This document shows positions 6,482-12,006 of a DNA stretch of 27,160 bases, in pieces. The position numbers and the translations under genes were made by a program. The DNA is from CAZUPF01 sp964622035 (GTDB lineage Bacteria; Patescibacteriota; WWE3; JAUXAW01; JAYEID01): the NCBI GenBank assembly GCA_964622035.1, contig CAZUPF010000006.1:1-27160 (forward strand), read 5' to 3'. The notes under the pieces were generated by a model. That model saw nothing but the letters and a program-made list of their open reading frames with translations. It was not told the origin of the DNA and searched no databases. Positions within the stretch are counted from its first letter, which is position 1; the number at the start of each line of letters is the position of its first letter.

Positions 6482-6545
6482 ATTCTGCTACCGTTATTTG
6501 ATTTTCTAGAAAACAGGTTCGAAGATCCTCCAGCCCCCGGAGCCA
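6482..6545 (+). repeat. cassette-boundary repeat, copy 2
   Basis: Left arm of the second type (ATTCTGCTACCGTTATTTG, TTTTCTAG), then AAACAGGTTCGAAG (6511-6524), core ATCCTCCAG, CCCCC and GGAGCCA (6539-6545). The core is identical to copies 1 and 4, although the left arm differs from theirs and matches copy 3. Confidence 0.9.
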
Positions 6546-6549
6546 TTTT

Positions 6550-6589
6550 ACCCCATAGACTTGTGATCTACCCCCGATTTTGATATAAT
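6550..6589 (+). promoter_or_regulatory. cassette promoter, copy 2
   Basis: ACCCC (6550), TTGTGA (6561-6566), ACCCC (6570), TATAAT (6584-6589), 17-nt spacer. It drives the gene at 6654. The leader holds GTACT/AGTAC (6608 and 6627 region) and CTTTC/GAAAG hairpins next to the SD AAAGGAGAGG, similar in layout but not sequence to the other cassette leaders. Confidence 0.85.
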
Positions 6590-6653
6590 CACACCCATAT
6601 TCTGTTGGTACTGGCCGAAGAAGAAGAGTACTTTCCTGAAAGGAGAGGCAGCA

Positions 6654-7538
6654 ATGGAACCATTAAAGGTTATTGCGCAAGTGAGGGGGGTTTTGCGGGA
6701 ACACGGACCCGACTCGGCCCTCGGGATAGAGAACCACTCCTTCCCTGATGAGCCGGATAAGGTTGGTGTGGGTCTTGGTTTCCTCCTAGCTAAGGGGGAG
6801 GCGGTTACTGTCGAAAGGGGCTACCGTTTCCAGGACCCGCCCACCGAGGAAATCGAACGACGACCCAACGCTTACCGGAGCGTTCTGACGGCACTGAAGT
6901 CCGGCTCGGCGACGTTTGCCGGTATTTCCGAAAGGGTGCCGTTCGCGCAGGGTTTGGGGGTTGGCCTGGCCCTCGGTTGGCTTCTACACGGGGGGAGGGT
7001 GGCCTACGTTGATCGGGAAGACGCGCGGGCTAGCTGGGAGCTGATACCGATACCCTGCGGTATGCCGGGCTGCGGAGGGGTAGTTGACCTGACAACTTCT
7101 GTCAGTCTGCAAGTTGGTTGCCGGGCGCACGACAACGCCTTCCCTTGCGAGGAGTGTGGGTGCCTTCATTGGCTAGCGAGTGGTGAGCCTGCAATCAGCA
7201 GGCAGGGGGCGACCGCCTACTGGGATTGGGAGCGTGAGGCTGCCGTCCTCAGAGAGGCGCCTGTCCCTGCTGAAGGGGGAGGAGATCAACTGAGAGAGAC
7301 CATGCAATTCGGATCGGGTGCGACGGAGGCTTTCGAAAGAATTGTGCGGGCTAATTGCCAGGCGTACTACGAAGCTACCGGCACCCCCCCAGAGGTTGTC
7401 AGGACATCAGAGGAGGGCCGCTTCTCCGATCACATAGGAGAAGACGTAGCCGTAACTCTAAGTGATGGTACAGAGATCACAGTCCGTGTCATTGGAGGAG
7501 AGAGGGGTACGGATTCTCACACCCTAGGTCTTCTGTAG
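6654..7538 (+). CDS. unknown protein with Cys-rich zinc-binding segment
   Basis: 294 aa; ATG 6654 lies 6 nt after AAAGGAGAGG. The N-terminal 115 residues read like one or two winged-helix units (IAQVRGVLREHG, YRSVLTALKSGSATFAGISE, LGWLLHGGRVAYVD). A central segment (about 135-170) carries Cys in the pattern C-x4-C, then VGCRAHD and PCEECGCLHW, likely a zinc-binding knuckle. The C-terminal part (about 215-294) ends in a beta-rich piece, DVAVTLSDGTEITVRVIGGE. I do not recognise the family. A DNA- or nucleic-acid-binding role is a guess from the winged-helix impression. It is the sole gene of its cassette. Confidence 0.7.
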   Translation: MEPLKVIAQVRGVLREHGPDSALGIENHSFPDEPDKVGVGLGFLLAKGEAVTVERGYRFQDPPTEEIERRPNAYRSVLTALKSGSATFAGISERVPFAQGLGVGLALGWLLHGGRVAYVDREDARASWELIPIPCGMPGCGGVVDLTTSVSLQVGCRAHDNAFPCEECGCLHWLASGEPAISRQGATAYWDWEREAAVLREAPVPAEGGGDQLRETMQFGSGATEAFERIVRANCQAYYEATGTPPEVVRTSEEGRFSDHIGEDVAVTLSDGTEITVRVIGGERGTDSHTLGLL

Positions 7539-7557
7539 TCTGTGCATGCCAACCCGG

Positions 7558-7600
7558 GCGGGGCGTCTCATCCTTGATGAGATTCTCCGCTCGATCTTTT
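7558..7600 (+). terminator. intrinsic terminator of the 6654 cassette
   Basis: Arms 7558-7572 and 7576-7590 pair at 14 of 15 positions over a 3-nt loop, followed by TCGATCTTTTT. Homologous in layout and flanks to the terminator at 6433. Confidence 0.9.
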
Positions 7601-7665
7601 TATTCTGCCATCGTTATTTAGTTTTCTAGAAAACAGGTTCGAAGAGCGTACGTCCCCCGGAGCCA
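7601..7665 (+). repeat. cassette-boundary repeat, copy 3 (alternative core)
   Basis: Left arm like copy 2, AAACAGGTTCGAAG (7631-7644), but the core is AGCGTACGT instead of ATCCTCCAG, then CCCCC and GGAGCCA (7659-7665). The same alternative core occurs at 12862-12870. Confidence 0.9.
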
Positions 7666-7668
7666 TCT

Positions 7669-7708
7669 ACCCCATAGACTTGATATTCACCCCGTATTTT
7701 GATATAAT
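7669..7708 (+). promoter_or_regulatory. cassette promoter, copy 3
   Basis: ACCCC (7669), TTGATA (7680-7685), ACCCC (7689), TATAAT (7703-7708), 17-nt spacer. It drives the gene at 7893 through a long leader of roughly 175 nt. Confidence 0.85.
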
Positions 7709-7739
7709 ACTGGCGTAATCAGATGATTCGTGTTGTCTT

Positions 7740-7888
7740 GGGCTGCCGTAAAACAGGGTGGCTCACTTTGTAAGTATGGGCGAAATGCCCGGAGAGGAGA
7801 AAGGAGTCTGTATCGAGGAGTCCTGGCATTGGTTCCAATTGTGGGACCGAGGAGGATCGGTTCCACCCATAGCCATTAGATAGGAGGA
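7740..7888 (+). promoter_or_regulatory. long structured leader with alternative hairpins
   Basis: Hairpin 1 pairs GGGCTGCC (7740-7747) with GGTGGCTC (7757-7764). Hairpin 2 pairs GGGC (7778-7781) with GCCC (7787-7790), next to an SD-like GGAGAGGAG. Unlike the other cassettes the main gene does not start there but 100 nt later. Further on, GGTTCC (7831-7836) can pair with GGGACC (7843-7848), or GGGACCGA (7843-7850) can instead pair with TCGGTTCC (7857-7864), looping out GGAGGA. A small frame, ATG 7776 to TAG 7881-7883 (35 aa), overlaps. This may be an attenuation or translational switch. Confidence 0.45.
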
Positions 7889-7892
7889 TATC

Positions 7893-8645
7893 ATGGCTAA
7901 GAATGTGGGTTTGTTTGAGCTATCCCTGAGAGATGCCCTGGAGGGTCTCGAGGAGAGGTATATCGAGAAGGAAGGTGCCACGACCCGCTTCACGGCCGCG
8001 GTTGGAGCCTTTGTTCCCAGCGAGGCCAAGGCCGCATATGTCGAAAAAAAGCTGGATGAATGGGTGGCGCAGTTGAATGAAAGGCCAGGGGTCAGGGTTT
8101 TGAGCGCCAAATTGAAGCGCCCGTCCGCTACCGGATTTCCTGATAGCTTGGGTAACTTCTCCACGGTACGGCTCTCTTTTGGGGGCGGTCGGATGGCTGG
8201 CAAGATGGTCCTCGAGATAGAGGTTTCTGGGGCCATTGACACGGATGGCTTGCATCCCGATATGGCCAAGGCCATCTCGGGCGCCGCCAAGAAGCGTCTG
8301 TACCGTCAGTTGTGTTGGATGCTTCCTCACGACTTCGAGGCGTGGGATCCAAAGGTGGCGGCCGGTTCCCTGGACTACTTCCATATCGATGGCCGAGCCA
8401 TCAGTCATTCGGAAGAGAAGGGGTTGGAGCTAGATGTCATAGCGGAAATTGGCACGTTGATCTGCGAAGCTGGGGTACTGGTTACTAAAATAACCTGCTT
8501 CGAGGTCTTTGCGCACTACTACATGAACATTATGTGGCAGCGCGATGTCAGCGATAGCGAACGTGAGCAGCTGATTACGAATACCAAAGCTCTGTTCCAG
8601 GAGAAGCTTGGGTACACACCTAAGGTTTGCCTCTTGGTCCATTGA
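7893..8645 (+). CDS. unknown cytoplasmic protein
   Basis: 250 aa; start ATG 7893 follows TAGGAGGATATC, an excellent SD. No transmembrane segment or signal peptide. The sequence alternates helices and strands evenly; recognisable pieces are YFHIDGRAISHSEEKG, a His-containing stretch CFEVFAHYYMNIMWQRD and the C-terminal VCLLVH. I see no known catalytic signature and do not recognise the family. It is the only full gene of its cassette and is followed directly by a terminator. Confidence 0.7.
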   Translation: MAKNVGLFELSLRDALEGLEERYIEKEGATTRFTAAVGAFVPSEAKAAYVEKKLDEWVAQLNERPGVRVLSAKLKRPSATGFPDSLGNFSTVRLSFGGGRMAGKMVLEIEVSGAIDTDGLHPDMAKAISGAAKKRLYRQLCWMLPHDFEAWDPKVAAGSLDYFHIDGRAISHSEEKGLELDVIAEIGTLICEAGVLVTKITCFEVFAHYYMNIMWQRDVSDSEREQLITNTKALFQEKLGYTPKVCLLVH

Positions 8646-8655
8646 TCTGCTTCAG

Positions 8656-8697
8656 ATGCCTCGAGGATCTTCTGATTCTCGAGGCATTTCTCTTTCT
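8656..8697 (+). terminator. intrinsic terminator of the 7893 cassette
   Basis: ATGCCTCGAG (8656-8665) pairs perfectly with CTCGAGGCAT (8678-8687), 12-nt loop, followed by TTTCTCTTTC. The T-rich tail is also the start of the next boundary repeat. Confidence 0.9.
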
Positions 8698-8761
8698 ATC
8701 CCACTACCACTAACTTACTCTCTACCAAACAGGTTCGAAGATCCTCCAGCCCCCGGAGCCA
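8691..8761 (+). repeat. cassette-boundary repeat, copy 4
   Basis: Left arm of the first type (TCTTTCTATCCCACTACC, CTAACTTACTCTCTACC), AAACAGGTTCGAAG (8727-8740), core ATCCTCCAG, CCCCC and GGAGCCA (8755-8761). With copy 1 it is the most complete version. Confidence 0.92.
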
Positions 8762-8764
8762 CCT

Positions 8765-8804
8765 ACCCCATAGACTTGATATTTCCCCCTGGTTTTGTTA
8801 TACT
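8765..8804 (+). promoter_or_regulatory. cassette promoter, copy 4
   Basis: ACCCC (8765), TTGATA (8776-8781), CCCCC (8785), TATACT (8799-8804), 17-nt spacer. Drives the nucleotidyltransferase-domain gene at 8897. Confidence 0.85.
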
Positions 8805-8833
8805 TTCCGCAAGTCAATAGTCAGGTATTGTTG

Positions 8834-8890
8834 GAGCTGTCCAAAGTCTAGGCAGCTCGTAGTTCACTAAGGGCGAAACGCCAAAGGAGG
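8834..8890 (+). promoter_or_regulatory. structured 5' leader with two hairpins
   Basis: GAGCTGTC (8834-8841) pairs with GGCAGCTC (8851-8858); the stem and loop are identical to those of the BI-1 leader at 5671-5695. A second hairpin GGCG-AAA-CGCC (8872-8882) abuts the Shine-Dalgarno AAAGGAGG (8883-8890). Confidence 0.65.
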
Positions 8891-8896
8891 AGACTC

Positions 8897-9784
8897 GTGA
8901 ACGCAGTTCAAGATCTTCGGGGTAAGGCTGAAACACTGGCTCGCCTCTTGCTGACGGTTGGAAGTATCGAGGATGTGGGCCTTTTCGGCTCTGTGGCAAG
9001 GGAGGAACCCAAACCCTCCGACATCGATATCGCCGTTTTCGTCGAGGGTAGTCTGCCGCAAGATATCCTTGATGGTGATGGTGAGGGTGAGGATGAGGAG
9101 TGCTGGTGGTTGGGCGAGGAGCACCTTTATGCTTTGAGCGTGAAGGAGCTGCTCGAAGCTCTCGACGCTACCGGTCTCCAGGATCAGGTGAAAGCCCTTC
9201 TAGGGCCCACCTGGGCCGAGGCCATCGTTTTGCCGGTGCAGGCGGATAGGGGGTTCTACAGACAGTTTGCTTGGCTGCAGCCGGATCGCCTCTTCCTCCA
9301 CAAAGTGGCGCCCGACTTCCAGCTGTTCTCGGTGGCGGCAGGTAAGTTCGTCCGCGCCCAGGCTCCGTGGGAACCGTTCCTCACCAAACTGTATGGTGTT
9401 GATGCGAGCGGGCGCCCCCACTGGGGTCCGTGTCAGGTGCGAACTTTCCGTGGTGTATCCCGCGGGCTTATTGTAAGTGAGGTATCGGGCGTTGTCAGCG
9501 GCGGGGTTTCCACTCGGCTAGTGATTCTGGGCGGTCCCTACTGCAGGCGGGAAGCGACTGATGGTTCGCCGTGGGCCTCTGCCGCCTATCTAGCCTATCC
9601 CTACCTTACAGGCGAGTGCCGGGAAGTATCTCTTGCTGACAGGAGCGTAGTCCCCTACGTGGGGCCTAATTCCTGGAACCAGACGGGGCGGCTGCTGAGG
9701 ACAGGTCGTCGGAGGATGACCGAAGAGGAGATTCAGATCTTCCTTGCGGCCCACCCCCAACCGACTTGCGCACTGTCTGCATAA
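8897..9784 (+). CDS. nucleotidyltransferase-domain protein
   Basis: 295 aa, GTG start 6 nt after AAAGGAGG. Residues 1-50 hold the polymerase-beta/MNT nucleotidyltransferase signature: VGLFGSVAREEPKPSDIDIAVF, with the GS motif and the D-x-D metal-binding pair. Such domains transfer nucleotides to proteins or small molecules, as in MNT antitoxins and kanamycin nucleotidyltransferases. The rest (about 100-295) is an unrecognised globular part with many Trp, Pro and Gly, too large for a minimal MNT antitoxin. No HEPN-type partner lies beside it. The third catalytic carboxylate cannot be assigned with certainty. The gene is a single-gene cassette. Confidence 0.75.
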   Translation: MNAVQDLRGKAETLARLLLTVGSIEDVGLFGSVAREEPKPSDIDIAVFVEGSLPQDILDGDGEGEDEECWWLGEEHLYALSVKELLEALDATGLQDQVKALLGPTWAEAIVLPVQADRGFYRQFAWLQPDRLFLHKVAPDFQLFSVAAGKFVRAQAPWEPFLTKLYGVDASGRPHWGPCQVRTFRGVSRGLIVSEVSGVVSGGVSTRLVILGGPYCRREATDGSPWASAAYLAYPYLTGECREVSLADRSVVPYVGPNSWNQTGRLLRTGRRRMTEEEIQIFLAAHPQPTCALSA

Positions 9785-9806
9785 CCGATCGGATGTACAA
9801 ATAACA

Positions 9807-9847
9807 AGGGCCGGTATTCCTTAGGGAGTACTGGTCCTTTCTCTTTC
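9807..9847 (+). terminator. intrinsic terminator of the 8897 cassette
   Basis: Arms 9807-9820 and 9825-9838 pair at 14 of 14 positions (G-U included) over a 4-nt loop, followed by TTCTCTTTCT. The terminator at 11744 is a homolog with compensating differences. Confidence 0.92.
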
Positions 9848-9890
9848 TACCCCACCACCAACTTACTTTCCAAGAAACAGGTTCGAAGAT
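9841..9890 (+). repeat. cassette-boundary repeat, left half only (copy 5)
   Basis: CTCTTTCTACCCCACCACC, CTTACTTTCC, then AAACAGGTTCGAAGAT ending at 9890. After that the sequence is unrelated and AT-rich. The missing right half (GGGGAGCCA plus promoter) occurs at 11129, on the far side of the rsgA block. Confidence 0.85.
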
Positions 9891-9917
9891 TAACACTCCA
9901 AATTGAACTATCGATCC

Positions 9918-9926
9918 TGATATAAT
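9918..9926 (+). promoter_or_regulatory. extended -10 promoter of rsgA
   Basis: TGATATAAT gives an extended -10 element with a perfect TATAAT (9921-9926), only 6 nt before the ATG, implying a leaderless transcript. No good -35 at the normal distance. Unrelated to the cassette promoters. Confidence 0.6.
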
Positions 9927-9932
9927 CTTCTC

Positions 9933-11009
9933 ATGGGTAAAAATATCAAGACCAATCTTAAAGACTTGGGTTATGATGATTTTTTCGAATCCAAGAAAAA
10001 TGATTTGGGATTATCAGAATACGTATCTGCAAGGGTTGTTGCTGAATACAAAGAAGCGTATAGGGTGAGGAGTGCCACTGGTGAATATTTGGCGAAAATC
10101 AGTGGGAAACAAATATTTAGGGCCACAAAAAGAGAAGATTATCCTGCCGTTGGAGATTGGGTTGTGATTGATGAACTGCCTGGTAAAAAAGCAGTAATAC
10201 ATAAAATTCTTCCACGAAAAACCATATTGAAAAAACAATATGCCAGTAAACAAGATGCGCAAATTATTGCTACAAATGTCGACGTTGCTTTTATTGTTGA
10301 ATCGTTAGACATGGGTTATAACCTAAATCGTTTTGAAAGGTATTTAGTTTTAGTAAAGGAGGGGAAAATCAAACCGGTTATTGTGCTTAATAAAACCGAC
10401 CTCATACCAAAATCCGAAATTGAATCCAAAGTCGATCAAATAAAGAATAGATTTAGCGGCATTGATGTGATATCCACCAGTGCTATAAACAATCATGGGC
10501 TAGATAAAATCTGGTGCTGTATCGAAAAAGGAAAGACATATTGCTTTCTAGGCTCATCGGGAGTTGGAAAGTCATCTATGATAAACAGGCTGCTCGGAAA
10601 AGACGAAATAAAAACAAAAGAAATTAATACCTTTACCGGAAGAGGAAGGCACACGACTTCTGTAAGAGAAATATACATTCTGCAAAATGGTGGAATTGTA
10701 ATTGACAATCCAGGTACGAGAGAGGTTGGAATAGTAGATTCGGGTGTTGGCATTGAAATTGTATTTGATGAAATTAATAAACTTGCCAAACAATGTAAAT
10801 TTGCAGATTGTATTCATGTACATGAACCAGATTGTGCTGTTTTAAAGGCTTTAGAGGAAGGCGTGTTGGATGAGGAAAAATATAACAACTATCTAAAGCT
10901 GAAAAAAGAATCAGATTTTTATAGAATGACCGATCTTGAAAGAAAGCAAAAAGATAGGAAATTTGGACAGTTCATTAAAAAAGTTAAAGACGAACTAAAA
11001 GATATCTAG
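9933..11009 (+). CDS. rsgA: ribosome small-subunit-dependent GTPase RsgA
   Basis: 358 aa, slightly longer than typical RsgA. An N-terminal OB-fold (about 30-100) precedes a circularly permuted GTPase: NKTD (153-156, G4) and TSA (182-184, G5) come before the P-loop GSSGVGKSS (207-215, G1) and DNPG (258-261, G3). The C-terminal zinc knuckle C288-x4-C293-x-H295-x5-C301 is intact. RsgA checks late 30S subunit maturation. The gene is visibly more AT-rich than its neighbours, uses its own leaderless promoter, and sits between the two halves of a split boundary repeat. It therefore looks like a different class of DNA inserted into the array, although a core gene stranded by rearrangement is also possible. 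Confidence 0.93.
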   Translation: MGKNIKTNLKDLGYDDFFESKKNDLGLSEYVSARVVAEYKEAYRVRSATGEYLAKISGKQIFRATKREDYPAVGDWVVIDELPGKKAVIHKILPRKTILKKQYASKQDAQIIATNVDVAFIVESLDMGYNLNRFERYLVLVKEGKIKPVIVLNKTDLIPKSEIESKVDQIKNRFSGIDVISTSAINNHGLDKIWCCIEKGKTYCFLGSSGVGKSSMINRLLGKDEIKTKEINTFTGRGRHTTSVREIYILQNGGIVIDNPGTREVGIVDSGVGIEIVFDEINKLAKQCKFADCIHVHEPDCAVLKALEEGVLDEEKYNNYLKLKKESDFYRMTDLERKQKDRKFGQFIKKVKDELKDI

Positions 11010-11126
11010 GGAATCACTCCTTTTAATAATTTAATTTCTTCCCATCTAACCCTAATTAATTTAGTTTGAATTGCATCCGCAAACGCGCTAATTATCTTAT
11101 TAATTACAGTTCTAATAATCTCAGGA
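11006..11126 (-). pseudogene. 3' fragment of an unidentified gene
   Basis: On the minus strand an AT-rich frame reads PEIIRTVINKIISAFADAIQ then TKLIRVRWEEIKLLKGVIP and stops at TAG 11008-11006, overlapping the rsgA stop. It reads like a natural helical C-terminus and shares rsgA's base composition. Upstream the frame runs straight into the cassette-boundary repeat, where the translation becomes nonsense. So it is a truncated gene end, cut at the junction around 11126. The parent family is not recognised. Confidence 0.5.
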
Positions 11127-11128
11127 CT

Positions 11129-11181
11129 GGGGAGCCATTTTACCCCATAGACTTGATATTTACCCCCGATTTTGTTATACT
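11129..11181 (+). promoter_or_regulatory. cassette right end with promoter, copy 5
   Basis: GGGGAGCCA (11129-11137), ACCCC (11142), TTGATA (11153-11158), ACCCC (11162), TATACT (11176-11181), 17-nt spacer. Nearly identical to the copy at 5594. It drives the gene at 11271. Confidence 0.85.
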
Positions 11182-11208
11182 TCCCGCACTGAATCGTCAG
11201 TCGTTTGA

Positions 11209-11266
11209 GAGTCGCCCACAATAGGCGGCTTGTATCGGACATTCCTAGAGATAGAAAAAGGAGAAG
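11209..11266 (+). promoter_or_regulatory. structured 5' leader hairpin and SD
   Basis: GAGTCGCC (11209-11216) pairs with GGCGGCTT (11224-11231). Compared with the GAGCTGTC/GGCAGCTC stem of two other leaders, both arms change in step, which supports a real RNA structure. AAAGGAGAAGG follows at 11257-11267. Confidence 0.6.
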
Positions 11267-11270
11267 GATT

Positions 11271-11690
11271 ATGGAGGCTGATGTACATGTGCTACGGGGC
11301 ATAGTGCTCTCTGCAGACCTCGCTGAAAAGCTCACCGATGCCGCATATGCGGCTGGTGGGGAGGACGGTTTCGACGATGTCTTGGACCCCGCTGGGGACA
11401 CCTTGACCTTTATGACACCGCTCTGGCAAGGTGGTGATATCGCGACTGGCGACGGCACACGTGTCGTGGTTGTGGGGGCAGAGGTTGGACGCCGCTCGAC
11501 TTACTCTTTTGCAGTCATCAAAGTTGACAGCGACCCACCCACCCTCATCGATAACGGTACCGGGGAGCCTAAGGAGCTCCTCACGCCGCAAGTTAGCGAT
11601 GCAGAGATTGTAGCGGCGCTCAATGCTTGCGGAATCGTCTGTACTTCAGACGACCTCGGTACCTATGTAGCGACTGTGGTCGAAATATAG
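11271..11690 (+). CDS. small acidic protein, unknown function
   Basis: 139 aa from ATG 11271, chosen because AAAGGAGAAGG lies just before it; the frame extends upstream into the leader hairpin without an SD. It is strongly acidic, with no membrane segment. Features include ADLAEKLTDAAYAAGGEDG, TLTFMTPLWQGGD and a C-terminal VSDAEIVAALNACGIVCTSDD that looks like a small helical hairpin. The composition recalls phage-like or antirestriction-type acidic proteins, but no specific motif supports that. Single-gene cassette with its own promoter and terminator. Confidence 0.65.
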   Translation: MEADVHVLRGIVLSADLAEKLTDAAYAAGGEDGFDDVLDPAGDTLTFMTPLWQGGDIATGDGTRVVVVGAEVGRRSTYSFAVIKVDSDPPTLIDNGTGEPKELLTPQVSDAEIVAALNACGIVCTSDDLGTYVATVVEI

Positions 11691-11743
11691 GCCGATATCC
11701 AGTCAAGAAGGCTTACGCGTAACGCGCGAACGTGCGGCCAATA

Positions 11744-11790
11744 AGGGCCAGTATTCCTCAGTAAGAGGGTACTGGTCCTTTCTCTTTCTA
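11744..11790 (+). terminator. intrinsic terminator of the 11271 cassette
   Basis: Arms 11744-11757 and 11767-11779 pair over 13 positions (G-U included), followed by TTCTCTTTCTACCCC. Homologous to the terminator at 9807, with compensating base changes and a longer loop. Confidence 0.92.
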
Positions 11791-11872
11791 CCCCACTACC
11801 ACTAGTAGTCCCTCTGTTTCCTTCTTAACTACAGCAAAACCTTCAAATTTACTCAGTAGAAAAGTTCGAAAA
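11780..11872 (+). repeat. degenerate left half of boundary repeat (copy 6)
   Basis: CTTTCTCTTTCTACCCCAC begins as in copies 4 and 5. The sequence then diverges and lengthens, ending TAGAAAAGTTCGAAAA at 11872 immediately before the run of N. The GTTCGAA is retained, so this is a decayed or divergent copy. Confidence 0.6.
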
Positions 11873-11972
11873 NNNNNNNNNNNNNNNNNNNNNNNNNNNN
11901 NNNNNNNNNNNNNNNNNNNNNNNNNNNNNNNNNNNNNNNNNNNNNNNNNNNNNNNNNNNNNNNNNNNNNNNN
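11873..11972. other. assembly gap of 100 N
   Basis: Exactly 100 undefined bases, the conventional placeholder for a scaffold join of unknown length. It interrupts a boundary repeat: left half before it, right half after it. The true missing length may be any size, including further cassettes. Confidence 0.98.
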
Positions 11973-11981
11973 TCGTCCCAT

Positions 11982-11998
11982 CCGGGGAGCCATCTACC
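11982..11998 (+). repeat. right end of boundary repeat without promoter
   Basis: CCGGGGAGCCATCTACC follows the gap. It contains GGAGCCA (11986-11992) and the next few conserved bases, but the TTGATA promoter part is missing. The adjacent gene is on the opposite strand with its stop only 9 nt away, so this unit carries its gene reversed. Confidence 0.7.
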
Positions 11999-12006
11999 GG
12001 TGTTGC

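Noticed and set aside
6511..6545. Boundary repeat as an intact tRNA 3' half (GGTTCGAA loop, end ...GCCCCCGGAGCCA)
   Set aside because: The T-loop-like GGTTCGAA and terminal CCA are suggestive, but a 5-bp T stem cannot be formed around the loop and there is no 5' half with a complementary acceptor strand. At most it is derived from, or mimics, a tRNA 3' end.
6500..8761. Classical integron attC sites
   Set aside because: The repeats lack the RYYYAAC...GTTRRRY inverted layout (GTTCGAA does not fit GTTRRRY) and no integrase is present; promoters inside each unit also differ from typical integron cassettes.
8897..9784. HEPN/MNT toxin-antitoxin pair
   Set aside because: The protein has the nucleotidyltransferase signature but is 295 aa and no HEPN-like partner gene lies in the same cassette.
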